The notes under the pieces: model-generated
What the model saw: the letters and a program-made list of their open reading frames with translations, nothing else
The model's database searches: none
What the model was told of the DNA's origin: nothing
Virus record (IMG/VR): IMGVR_UViG_3300036715_001927
Span: 1 to 43,290 of that record
DNA length: 43,290 nucleotides
Origin: a virus
Reading direction: 5' to 3' (one strand)
Position numbers and translations under genes: made by a program
Part shown: positions 30,056-37,746 of the stretch, piece by piece
Numbering within the stretch: the stretch's first letter is position 1
Layout of the letters: every line of letters begins with the position of its first letter

Positions 30056-30461
30056 TGTTTAATATGTTGTTTAATTTTACTCTTCTTTTCTTTGTTATGC
30101 CACATTCTGGTAATAGAATTATTGTTAACCAATCGTAGAAATTATCATAATCTTTACCACTCATAACATTCCAAAAGTCATTTATATTTCTTTTATAGTA
30201 TAAAGTGTTATTTGTGAATATCGAATATTTTTTAGAATATTCTTTTTCTATTAATGCAGATTGATTATTTTCAAAATCATATTCTAACATCATTTCTATT
30301 ATGTCTAAATAACAATCTGTTTTTGATAGATTGTTTTCTAATAATAGTATATCATTTATGTATAATTTTGTTATATCACATAATTCTTTTTTATCTAAAA
30401 AAATTGTTTCAATTTCTAATTTGAAAACGTCTTCGTTATATTTATAATTATATTTCTTCAT
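30042..30461 (-). CDS. Unknown protein, paralogue of the gene at 29648
   Basis: 139 residues. Beta-rich N-terminus (YNEDVFKLEIETIFLDKKEL, then LYINDILLLEN), helix, and a C-terminal YDNFYDWLTIILLPECG block shared with its downstream neighbour. Soluble and acidic. Function unknown; tandem paralogues with overlapping ends suggest recent duplication. Confidence 0.55.
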   Translation of the reverse strand: MKKYNYKYNEDVFKLEIETIFLDKKELCDITKLYINDILLLENNLSKTDCYLDIIEMMLEYDFENNQSALIEKEYSKKYSIFTNNTLYYKRNINDFWNVMSGKDYDNFYDWLTIILLPECGITKKRRVKLNNILNNVIK

Positions 30462-30486
30462 TGTTTTATATTTATATTAACAATAA

Positions 30487-30783
30487 CTATTCATAGTTTT
30501 TTAAATTTTCTAGTTTTTCTTTTCTTTGTAATAATAGTGAATTTTCAATATGTATAGAGAAAGATTTATATATCAAACTATATTCTATTCTTCTTTTTGA
30601 AAATTTTGATTTGATTTGATTGCACAATTCATTAAAATGTTCATCATTGTAGTTTTCATTTTTTCTTACATCAAAACATTCATACCAACAATTATTTATA
30701 TCATCGCCAGAACTAAATCTACCTCTATTTATAACTTCTGCGTTATCTCCAACTATTTCTATTAATTTTTCTTTTATTGTCAT
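30487..30783 (-). CDS. Unknown protein
   Basis: 98 residues: EIVGDNAEVINRGRFSSGDD, CWYECFDVRKNENYNDEHFN, then a helix and the strand IEYSLIYKSFSIHIENSLLL. A small alpha/beta domain without known motif. Its start overlaps the stop of the GT9 gene by four bases, so it is translated with it. Confidence 0.45.
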   Translation of the reverse strand: MTIKEKLIEIVGDNAEVINRGRFSSGDDINNCWYECFDVRKNENYNDEHFNELCNQIKSKFSKRRIEYSLIYKSFSIHIENSLLLQRKEKLENLKNYE

Positions 30784-31739
30784 ATAGTAAAAAAACCTTT
30801 ATTTGAAAGCATATAATGATTAATAATTTCAGAATATACTTTATCAACTGACGGATGACATTGATAAACAGATGGATCTGGATCGACATCATTTTCAATT
30901 GATTCTGGTCTTTCCAAACAGAAAGCGACTGGAGGCATAATTTTATGAGTTCCGTTGTGTCTAATATTATATTTCATATTACTACAACAAAAAAGATTAC
31001 AATCTCCTAAAATATAAGAATACTTATATTTTTGATTTCCATTTCTATAAGGTGCTCTTAATCTTGGATCAACTGAGCTTCCTAATTGAATAATATGAGT
31101 GTCTGTGGCTCCTGCTAAATGCAGCAATCCTGAGTCCATTGTGACTATCATCTCTGAATTATTAATCACATGATATGTTTGGTGTATGCTCAATTTGTTA
31201 GCCAAATTTAATCCATTTTTAATTTCTATATTATATACAGGTTTTTCAATTTGATATGTACCAAATTCATTTGAATCTTTGCCAACAATAACAACAGGTA
31301 TATTTATGTTGTTTAGTCTATTGATTAACTCTTGCCATCTGTTCTTCTCCCAAGTTCTTGATTGCCAAGTTCTTGATGGATGAATAACAATGTATTTTTT
31401 TGGTAATCCTTCAATTTCTTCATAAGCATCTGGATAGAATTTAATTTCCATTTCTTCTGGTAGTAACTGAAAACCAGAGCTTATAGCGTGTATTTGTCTA
31501 ATATCAGTTCTTGTATGTACAAATAAGTCAGGCCTGAATGATTCAATTAGCAAATCTCCTTCATCTACATCATAATTATCTGATAGTGTTATATATGGAA
31601 TATTTTTGAATAGTTCTGGTTGATAGGTGAAGACATGAATATTTTTTTCATATACTTCACTCAACTTTTTAATTGTTGGTATAGCACATAAAGTATCACC
31701 TAAGCTGTGTGAACCTACCAGAACTAATACTTTATTCAT
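30780..31739 (-). CDS. Glycosyltransferase family 9 (heptosyltransferase-like)
   Basis: 319 residues, GT-B fold. The N-terminal strand VLVLVGSHSLGDTLCAIPTI (residues 4-23) is the 'G.iGD.l...P.i' motif of ADP-heptose:LPS heptosyltransferases. The C-terminal half has YIVIHPSRTWQSRTWEKNRW (~residues 117-136), VVIVGKDSN and the donor-binding MIVTMDSGLLHLAGATDT (~198-215, family 'D.g.mHlA...g'). It transfers a sugar from a nucleotide donor. In a phage it may change host lipopolysaccharide or glycosylate phage DNA or proteins. Overlaps both neighbours by four bases. Confidence 0.85.
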   Translation of the reverse strand: MNKVLVLVGSHSLGDTLCAIPTIKKLSEVYEKNIHVFTYQPELFKNIPYITLSDNYDVDEGDLLIESFRPDLFVHTRTDIRQIHAISSGFQLLPEEMEIKFYPDAYEEIEGLPKKYIVIHPSRTWQSRTWEKNRWQELINRLNNINIPVVIVGKDSNEFGTYQIEKPVYNIEIKNGLNLANKLSIHQTYHVINNSEMIVTMDSGLLHLAGATDTHIIQLGSSVDPRLRAPYRNGNQKYKYSYILGDCNLFCCSNMKYNIRHNGTHKIMPPVAFCLERPESIENDVDPDPSVYQCHPSVDKVYSEIINHYMLSNKGFFTI

Positions 31740-32413
31740 AAATTTTCTTTTATAATTGTTATATTTTTTGGATTAATGTTATCATATGTAAAATAACCTA
31801 ATCTATAGTTTGGATCAGTGTGTAACATTAAAGAATCTTTTATACAATTTATTTCCAATAGTATATAATCTTTTTTTATTGTATCTGTAAATTTTAATTT
31901 CGTTAATAATTCATTATAATTATTAATATTGTCAAACAAATATATTCTATCTGGATGTATAGATAATCTTTTTTTAGACTTTGGATAAATTCCTTTTTTA
32001 AATATACTATCTTTATTCTCCTGATATGATAGATGATATAATTTGTTAGGACAAATTATATCGTTTTTATATATACCATCATCATATTTGCTCTCATATC
32101 TAATGTCTACTGATTTTGTATTATTTGATAATGACGATATCTCTTTAAACCCATTTCTCATATCATTATTTAAAGTTATATAATAATATGCTGGAAAATA
32201 ACCTAATGTGTAACAATCGTGGTTAATAACATTAATTAAATTCATATCTTTTGTTTCAATTGATAGTAAGAATTCAAACTTATCAACAATATTAATAGAA
32301 TATATTATATCTATTTTATCTAAATAGTCTGTTATTATGTGTGAGTATTTTGTTATATCATGTGTAGTTATTAGACCTTCTTTTAATTGTTCTATAAATT
32401 CTAAATAATTCAT
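31736..32413 (-). CDS. Unknown protein with weak ADP-ribosyltransferase-fold resemblance
   Basis: 225 residues from the ATG at 32413, which overlaps the stop of the upstream gene (ATGA); an upstream extension inside that gene is unlikely. The N-terminal half is helical with no motif. The C-terminal part CPNKLYHLSYQENKDSIFKK, GIYPKSKKRLSIHPDRIYLF follows the pattern 'lyH.t...n...Il..Gl.pk.......p.riylf' seen in ART-fold proteins such as KptA-like enzymes. The catalytic residues cannot be assigned with certainty, so this is a hint only. Confidence 0.4.
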   Translation of the reverse strand: MNYLEFIEQLKEGLITTHDITKYSHIITDYLDKIDIIYSINIVDKFEFLLSIETKDMNLINVINHDCYTLGYFPAYYYITLNNDMRNGFKEISSLSNNTKSVDIRYESKYDDGIYKNDIICPNKLYHLSYQENKDSIFKKGIYPKSKKRLSIHPDRIYLFDNINNYNELLTKLKFTDTIKKDYILLEINCIKDSLMLHTDPNYRLGYFTYDNINPKNITIIKENL

Positions 32414-33096
32414 AATAGTTGTATAATTTCTTTTGCTGCTTTTACACAAGCCATAACATCTGCTTCACAGTATGTTTTAATTTTATTTAAATCTTTATCT
32501 ATCCAAAAGCAATTGTGTACATCTTTGCCCGCTATAACTGATTTTGGCGATTCTATACCTAACGTGTACAGCATTTCATCAAAAGATACACTTTCTAAAG
32601 TTCCATTGCTTTTCCAAACGTCCGCTAGATCTATTATTCTCATCTCCCACGGTTTAACATTAAATGTTTGTAAAATTTTTGGTATTTGTAAACCATATTC
32701 CATCATTTTTCTATTTAACCAAGGTATATCAAACCCCTTAATATAATAACCTGATAATGAGAATAATGTCTTAACAGAGAAATTCATAAGAATTTTATGT
32801 ACTTTTTCAATTATAAACTTTTCATCCTCATCACAAACTGACAGCATCTGAACTTTATCATCTTTTATCATAGCCATTGATACACACACAATTCTACCGA
32901 ACTCAGGAATCAAAGAAACCTTATTCAGATACACTTCATTTGGGTCTATTTTCCAATCAGTAAATTGTACACCTTTTCTATCTAATTTCCTAAGAAAAAG
33001 TTCATATCCTCTTATATCATTAGCTTTTAATGTTTCTAAGTCTGGATATTTACCAGCAGTTTCTATATCAATGTATATTAATTCTTTGTAATTCAT
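32410..33096 (-). CDS. DEDDy-type 3'-5' exonuclease (PolB_exo2-like)
   Basis: 228 residues. Exo I is LIYIDIETAGKYPDL (residues ~6-20, Asp and Glu); GRIVCVSMAMI follows. Exo II is FSLSGYYIKGFDIPWLNRKM (~112-130, Asp in GFD). Exo III is IKTYCEADVMACVKAA (~205-220, Tyr-x3-Asp). This is the arrangement of the stand-alone exonucleases related to the proofreading domain of family B polymerases. It would trim 3' DNA ends during phage replication or recombination. No polymerase domain is attached. First gene of the tightly overlapped block 33096-30487. Confidence 0.75.
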   Translation of the reverse strand: MNYKELIYIDIETAGKYPDLETLKANDIRGYELFLRKLDRKGVQFTDWKIDPNEVYLNKVSLIPEFGRIVCVSMAMIKDDKVQMLSVCDEDEKFIIEKVHKILMNFSVKTLFSLSGYYIKGFDIPWLNRKMMEYGLQIPKILQTFNVKPWEMRIIDLADVWKSNGTLESVSFDEMLYTLGIESPKSVIAGKDVHNCFWIDKDLNKIKTYCEADVMACVKAAKEIIQLL

Positions 33097-33229
33097 TTAA
33101 TTTTTCTTTTCTAAATTCTTTTATTGCTTTTAACATCTAATTGATTGATTTTTATTACTATAGTAAAAATAAATATTTTAATATCATTTTTATTCAAAAT
33201 TTACTATTTTATATTAAAAATTATTGAAG

Positions 33230-33363
33230 TTATTGAATACTTTTTATATAATGTTCTTTATATGGTGAATCTACAGAATCTTTATATTTAAAAATAATTA
33301 CTTGAAGTAGTCATCATACATAGTGCTACCTTTACTAAAATCATTATTTTTAACATATGATTG
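33230..33363 (-). pseudogene. Short remnant behind the methyltransferase gene
   Basis: Within the 286-base gap 33097-33382 a frame reads SYVKNNDFSKGSTMYDDYFK then stops. A shift by one base gives VIIFKYKDSVDSPYKEHYIK and a stop at 33230. The two parts fit as the end of a lost gene. No start codon is present. The rest of the gap is A/T-rich with no visible signal. Confidence 0.35.
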
Positions 33364-33382
33364 CTAAATTATATCATATAAA

Positions 33383-34291
33383 TTATTCATCTTTTTTCTT
33401 TTTTTTTTTACGGTTTGCTAATATTTGTTCTCTTGAAATTATAAATTTTAATTTTGGATTCGGATTATCTTCAGTGTATGGTTCAACTTCAATTCTTTTG
33501 TTTGAGATATCAACATACTCTTGATTGATGTCAATTCCTATAAAGTTTCTATTGTTCATTTTTGCCATTTTTAAAGTAGTACCACCTCCACACATACAAT
33601 CGCATACTACATCATTTGGATTTGACCAAGATAATATGTGATCTTCTGCTAATTCTTCAGGAAAAAGAGCAGGATGCTGAAAAGCGAATTTGTCTTTTGT
33701 GGTATAACCAGCTCCATTGCTGATATTCCAGCAGTTATATCTATAGCCGTACTCTGCGACAGTAAACTGTCTACCAGACTTTATTTCTCCATCTTTTTTT
33801 CTTGAACTACTTGTACCAAATGTACTTATGCCTGCCCACCTATTGACTTTATCCCTTAAAAGATTGACAGTCTTAGGTTTACCTTTTGAGAACACGAACA
33901 TATATTCAAATACTTGAGAGTATCTTCCAGATTCTGGAAAAGCAGGTCCGCTCTTATGATATATCATTGTGTCATATAGTTTAAAGCCTTTATTCATAAA
34001 AGTTAAAGCTTGTCTGAATGAGTCGCCGCTCTCTCCTCCGTCAACTATCTGATCTCCAATGACCCACACAACAACTCCACCATCTTTTGTTACTCTATAT
34101 AATTCTTCAACCATTGGTATAAATGGAAAACTATACCCATCAAATTCGTCATTATTTTTTATAACACCTTTATATGTTCTTAAACTTCCGTATGGTGGTG
34201 AAGTTACTGTCAAGTCAATAAAATTATCTTGTATTTGTTTCAATGTCTCAATTGCATCACCACATATAACTTTATTTAGAAAATTATTCAT
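33383..34291 (-). CDS. Site-specific DNA methyltransferase (TSPPY type)
   Basis: 302 residues. Motif IV is DLTVTSPPYGSLRTYKG (residues ~26-42); TSPPY is commonest in N4-cytosine and some N6-adenine enzymes. The SAM-binding motif I comes late, VVCDCMCGGGTTLKMAKMNN then FIGIDINQEYVDIS (~238-270), i.e. beta-class order. The segment between them carries the target recognition part (WNISNGAGYTTKDKFAFQHP). The C-terminus is Lys-rich (ANRKKKKKKDE). It may protect phage DNA from host restriction; no cognate nuclease lies directly beside it. Confidence 0.85.
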   Translation of the reverse strand: MNNFLNKVICGDAIETLKQIQDNFIDLTVTSPPYGSLRTYKGVIKNNDEFDGYSFPFIPMVEELYRVTKDGGVVVWVIGDQIVDGGESGDSFRQALTFMNKGFKLYDTMIYHKSGPAFPESGRYSQVFEYMFVFSKGKPKTVNLLRDKVNRWAGISTFGTSSSRKKDGEIKSGRQFTVAEYGYRYNCWNISNGAGYTTKDKFAFQHPALFPEELAEDHILSWSNPNDVVCDCMCGGGTTLKMAKMNNRNFIGIDINQEYVDISNKRIEVEPYTEDNPNPKLKFIISREQILANRKKKKKKDE

Positions 34292-34340
34292 AATTTATAT
34301 TATTTTTTATAATATATCATTTTTTGTCACATATGTTTAT

Positions 34341-34375
34341 AAAAAAAGAGAAGATTTACTCTTCTCTTTTAATTT
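34341..34375. terminator. Rho-independent terminator
   Basis: Arms AAAAGAGAAGA (34344-34354) and TCTTCTCTTTT (34360-34370) pair perfectly around TTTAC. It follows the stop of the secreted Tyr/Asn-rich gene and precedes the methyltransferase. Confidence 0.8.
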
Positions 34376-35226
34376 TATCTTCTTGAACCTCCGCCTGGTG
34401 TGAGTGTTCTAATATTATTGTTATTATTTGATGAAGGTGGTGTATATGTGCTTATAGGTGTATTATTTTGATTAGGCGTATACGTTTTTCGTGGTGTGCT
34501 GTTTTCGTTAGGTGTATATGTACTTCTATGTTGAATAGTTGTTTTAGTTTCATAGTTGTTCCTAGATTGAGCAGTTGTTATAGGCGTATATGTGTTTCTT
34601 GGCTGAATAGTTGTTCTAGTTTCAGTGTTTGTTCTTGGATTTATAATAGTTCTAGGTGTATGATTATTTCTAGAATTGTCATCTATTACCACTGGTCTCT
34701 GAATTGTTGAATTTCTATATGTTGAATTTCTTCTATAATTGTGATTTTGATAGTCATTATAATGCTTGTAATGATTGTGATGATTAAAATTATATATTGA
34801 ATTATAATTCCAATTATAGTAATTCCAATTATAGTAGTAATTGTTATAATTCCAATTATAGTAATTCCAATTATAGTAGTAATTGTTATAATTCCAATTA
34901 TAGTAATTCAAATTATTGTAATAATTATAATATGATGTATATGAATAATAATCATATGATAAACTATTATAATACCAATCATTATAATAATCAAAACTTG
35001 TTAAGTAAAATAAATGTCTTGGATTGTGAAATCTATTGATTCTACTTGTGAATATATATTCAGTGTCATAAATTGTATCACTGCTGTAATTGTAATTTGT
35101 GTCTATCTTTGTCTCTATTTTTTGTTTTTTACTTGGTTTGAAATAAATATCATCCGTGATAACATTTTGTGCAAAAAATGAAAGACTGCTTAGTACGAAT
35201 ACTAATAATAAATATAACTTTTTCAT
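34375..35226 (-). CDS. Secreted Tyr/Asn/Trp-rich repeat protein
   Basis: 283 residues with a clear signal peptide (MKKLYLLLVFVLSSLSFFAQ, cleavage likely after SFFA or FAQ). Residues ~75-155 are almost only Tyr, Asn and Trp, built on a 14-residue repeat of the type YNWNYYNWNYNNYY. A Thr/Arg/Pro/Asn-rich tail follows (TETRTTIQPRNTYTP and similar, repeated about five times) and ends in LTPGGGSRR. This looks like a host-derived exported low-complexity protein, perhaps surface-associated. A signal peptide ending in '-FFAQ' is typical of Bacteroidota. A role in changing the surface of infected cells is conjecture. Confidence 0.65.
   Translation of the reverse strand: MKKLYLLLVFVLSSLSFFAQNVITDDIYFKPSKKQKIETKIDTNYNYSSDTIYDTEYIFTSRINRFHNPRHLFYLTSFDYYNDWYYNSLSYDYYSYTSYYNYYNNLNYYNWNYNNYYYNWNYYNWNYNNYYYNWNYYNWNYNSIYNFNHHNHYKHYNDYQNHNYRRNSTYRNSTIQRPVVIDDNSRNNHTPRTIINPRTNTETRTTIQPRNTYTPITTAQSRNNYETKTTIQHRSTYTPNENSTPRKTYTPNQNNTPISTYTPPSSNNNNNIRTLTPGGGSRR
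34804..34912 (-). repeat. 42-bp tandem repeat in the Tyr/Asn-rich gene
   Basis: The unit begins at 34804, 34846 and 34888 (two full copies and a partial third) and is identical between copies. Each 42-bp unit is itself made of a 15-bp and a 27-bp part sharing AATTCCAATTATAGT. Confidence 0.85.
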
Positions 35227-35290
35227 GTGTTTTTTTTTTATATATTAAAAATTTTATGCTGTGTTTAAAAATATATTTTTTAATAATCTT

Positions 35291-35484
35291 CTATTTTTTT
35301 ATTTTAAGCTTTCTTTCTTCTATTTCGCTATAAAAGCATCCGTCAAAATCTGGTTTGCTAACTATATTGTTATTATATTTTGGCATATTAAAAATCATAT
35401 ATATTCTGAAATCATTATATGTACATGTCTGTCATTAAAATCAATAACTTGATAATATTTATCAACAAACATAATGTCTATCAT
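35291..35484 (-). pseudogene. Frameshifted small gene
   Basis: The ATG at 35484 gives MIDIMFVDKYYQVIDFNDRH then VHIMISEYI and a stop. In another frame the sequence continues NMPKYNNNIVSKPDFDGCFY and SEIEERKLKIKK to the TAG at 35291. Protein-like on both sides of one frameshift near 35395. Family unknown. It fills most of the otherwise empty gap 35227-35514. Confidence 0.4.
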
Positions 35485-35514
35485 TCAATAAGGTACTTTT
35501 TACAACTGTATTTT

Positions 35515-35751
35515 TTACCTACTGTCATATATTTTTTTGAGTTTTTTTGTTCTTATTGATTTTTCATATGCTTTCATATTAAACCTACCTTGTAAAATGG
35601 TGTGTTCGTTCATGGTACCTTTTTTAAATAGTATACAAAAATGACATATAGTTTCATTTATAGAAAATGATATATCAGAGATATTTTCAATATTTATATC
35701 ATGTTTGTTTATTATTCTATCCATAATATACGTTTCTATATCATTTTTCAT
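35515..35751 (-). CDS. Unknown small protein
   Basis: 78 residues: MKNDIETYIMDRIINKHDIN, then FSINETICHFCILFKKGTMN and a basic C-terminus KKLKKIYDSR. Small alpha/beta protein without known motif, signal or membrane segment. Neighbours on the same strand are decayed small genes. Confidence 0.4.
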   Translation of the reverse strand: MKNDIETYIMDRIINKHDINIENISDISFSINETICHFCILFKKGTMNEHTILQGRFNMKAYEKSIRTKKLKKIYDSR

Positions 35752-35796
35752 AACTTAATTTTTCAAGTTTTTTCAATCTCAAATGTTTTTAAAATT

Positions 35797-35919
35797 TTAT
35801 AATGTTGATAGTTCTATTGTATTTCCTTCTGCTTCTTTCACAACATAATAATCTCCTTTCCAAATTGGATAAGGATCATGATAGAACTATGACGCTTTTT
35901 TACATAAATATAATTTCAT
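35797..35919 (-). pseudogene. Tiny gene with in-frame TAG
   Basis: ATG 35919 gives MKLYLCKKAS, TAG (35887-35889), then FYHDPYPIWKGDYYVVKEAE and GNTIELSTL to the stop at 35797, all in one frame. It resembles the common phage micro-proteins opening 'MKLylCKka' that end within 40-60 residues. A TATTTTTG box (35925-35932, minus strand) lies 5 bases upstream, so the mRNA may be nearly leaderless. Confidence 0.4.
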
Positions 35920-36017
35920 AAAAACAAAAATATACATAATATTCGGAATATCCAAATATTTTGATAAACAAAATGTTAAATCTTTTATATAAAAGATAAA
36001 AAATAATTAAATAATTA

Positions 36018-36902
36018 ATGTTTGATTTAGAAATGAATAAATATCATTTAATAGATGTTATAGATGGTATGAATAAGATTGAAGATGAATCGGTTGATGT
36101 GGTTTTAATAGATCCACCTTATAATATCGGTAAAGATTTCGGAAACAATAAAGACAATATGAAAATTGAAGATTATATAGAATGGTCTAAATTGTGGATG
36201 AATGAATCTATAAGAATATTGAAACCGACTGGTAGTATTTTTATTTATGGCTTTTCAGAAATATTAGCATATTTGTCAGTAAATTTAAATTTAGATAAAA
36301 GATGGCTTATTTGGCACTATACAAATAAAACTGTTCCAACATATAAAAGCGGATGGCAACGTAGTCATGAATCCATAATATTTGCATATAAAAATAATGC
36401 TATTTTTAATGTTGATGATGTTAGAGAACCATACACTGAAACATTTTTAAAAAATTCTGCAGGAAAAACACGAACAAAAAGTGACACAGCTAGATATGGT
36501 GGATCAAAAGAAACAACATACGAAGCTCATCCAGGTGGTGCATTACCAAGAGATGTGTTCACTGGTATTTCTTCATTAGCTGGTGGTGCTGGTGCTAAAG
36601 AAAGATATTTTTTACTTGATGATAAATTTTATTTACCATCTGAAATTAAAAATTTGTCATCTGAACAAAAGAAAAATATAATTAAGCATCCAACACAAAA
36701 ACCATTAAAATTGACTGAACGATTGTTATTATCTTGTAAACCATCTGAAAATGGAATAGTTGTAATTCCATTTGGCGGTTCTGGTAGTGAAGGTATTGTT
36801 TGTAAAAAATTAAAAATGGATTTTATCGGGTTTGATATTAATCCTACATATATTAATATGTCTAATTTTGCTGTTGATAATTGGAAGTCTATAATTGATT
36901 AA
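36018..36902 (+). CDS. Adenine-specific DNA methyltransferase (DPPY type)
   Basis: 294 residues. Motif IV DVVLIDPPYNIGKDFGNN (residues ~28-45) comes first; target recognition region in the middle; then HPTQKPLKLTERLL and motif I VIPFGGSGSEGIVCKKLKMD, FIGFDINPTYI (~250-280). This is a beta-class N6-adenine methyltransferase of type II systems. It converges with a putative restriction endonuclease (36917-37624), the two stop codons being only 14 bases apart over a shared terminator, so the pair may be a complete restriction-modification system carried by the phage. Confidence 0.9.
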   Translation: MFDLEMNKYHLIDVIDGMNKIEDESVDVVLIDPPYNIGKDFGNNKDNMKIEDYIEWSKLWMNESIRILKPTGSIFIYGFSEILAYLSVNLNLDKRWLIWHYTNKTVPTYKSGWQRSHESIIFAYKNNAIFNVDDVREPYTETFLKNSAGKTRTKSDTARYGGSKETTYEAHPGGALPRDVFTGISSLAGGAGAKERYFLLDDKFYLPSEIKNLSSEQKKNIIKHPTQKPLKLTERLLLSCKPSENGIVVIPFGGSGSEGIVCKKLKMDFIGFDINPTYINMSNFAVDNWKSIID

Positions 36903-36935
36903 AAAAAAGCTAATTCTTACGAATTAGCTCTATAT
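36901..36935. terminator. Bidirectional terminator between methyltransferase and endonuclease
   Basis: AGCTAATTC and GAATTAGCT pair around TTAC, with an A run on the left and a T-rich stretch on the right. The stop codon of the minus-strand gene is in the loop. Confidence 0.7.
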
Positions 36936-37624
36936 CTGTTTTGTGCCAGAGTTTCTATTTTTTCTTCTATTGTAAATTTACGATATTGATCAATTTTATC
37001 TAATTTAACTTCTATCCATAGTTGCGATGACATACTTGTAACTATTTTTGCTGATATGTGTGATTTTTCAGTAGTTTTATATCCAGTATTAGTACTTTCC
37101 CATACCATATTATATACGTTAAATACATTTGATGGTATATCATAAAAAGTATATTTTATATTTTTTTCTTTCTTATCTTGAGTTCTTAATAAAATGTGAT
37201 AGTTATCAAAATTGTTGCTGTTTTCATTTATAAATTTAAGAATATTATCTAATTTTTTATTAACATCTTCATTTTTAAATCTAGTTAATCTATATGATGA
37301 TATTTTTAATGTGTGACTATCTTTTTTTCCAGATTCTGTAGCAGATTTTGCTGATATTCCAAAAAATACGTCTTTTATAAATTTTGATAATATATCAATA
37401 TCCTTACCTGGTTTGTGACTACCTATATTGTGAACAGTTGTATATCCTAAATCTTCATAAGTGTTTGATAGTATTTCTTCCCATTTATATGAATTTATAG
37501 GAATTTTTGTTATACTCATAGTATGCCGAATATGCTTTTCTAAATATTCTAAGAATTTTTGATAGTTTTGGTTTATGTGTTCTATAAGTTTTTTCTTTTC
37601 TATTTCTAATTCTTCTTCTGTCAT
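36917..37624 (-). CDS. Putative type II restriction endonuclease (PD-(D/E)XK)
   Basis: 235 residues. After a helical N-terminus, NIGSHKPGKDIDILSKFIKD (residues ~66-85) followed by VFFGISAKSATESGKKDSHT (~86-105) gives a PD-x(n)-(S/E)xK-like active site: Asp in GKDIDI and ISAKS with Lys, as in several restriction enzymes that have 'GSHkPG.Di....g.isaKS'. The remaining part carries no known domain. Its partner methyltransferase is directly convergent. It has a strong Bacteroidota-type promoter. The recognition site cannot be read from the sequence. Assignment rests on motif and context. Confidence 0.6.
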   Translation of the reverse strand: MTEEELEIEKKKLIEHINQNYQKFLEYLEKHIRHTMSITKIPINSYKWEEILSNTYEDLGYTTVHNIGSHKPGKDIDILSKFIKDVFFGISAKSATESGKKDSHTLKISSYRLTRFKNEDVNKKLDNILKFINENSNNFDNYHILLRTQDKKEKNIKYTFYDIPSNVFNVYNMVWESTNTGYKTTEKSHISAKIVTSMSSQLWIEVKLDKIDQYRKFTIEEKIETLAQNRYRANS

Positions 37625-37660
37625 TTTTTAATTTTTGTTTGTTAATATTTTTTATCAATA

Positions 37661-37692
37661 CAAATATAATAAATAATAACGAGAAAACCAAA
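37661..37692 (-). promoter_or_regulatory. Bacteroidota-type promoter of the endonuclease gene
   Basis: Minus strand: TTTG (37692-37689), exactly 20 bases, TATATTTG (37668-37661), 37 bases before the ATG at 37624. The match to the TTTG-N20-TAnnTTTG form is complete. Confidence 0.75.
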
Positions 37693-37711
37693 CATTTTTT
37701 GATATTTTTTA

Positions 37712-37745
37712 CAAAAAAAAAAGATTTTTCAATCTTCTTTTTTTT
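37712..37745 (-). terminator. Terminator of the large modification gene
   Basis: An A10-rich arm ending in AAGATT pairs with AATCTT followed by a T run. It directly follows the stop codon of the 843-residue protein on the minus strand. Confidence 0.6.
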
Positions 37746-37746
37746 A

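Noticed and set aside
34804-34912. CRISPR array
   Set aside because: The 42-bp units follow each other without unique spacers and encode in-frame peptide repeats.
34797-35039. Plus-strand ORF of 80 codons rich in Asn/Ser/Tyr
   Set aside because: Antisense shadow of the Tyr/Asn-rich repeats; the minus-strand frame has a signal peptide and a terminator.
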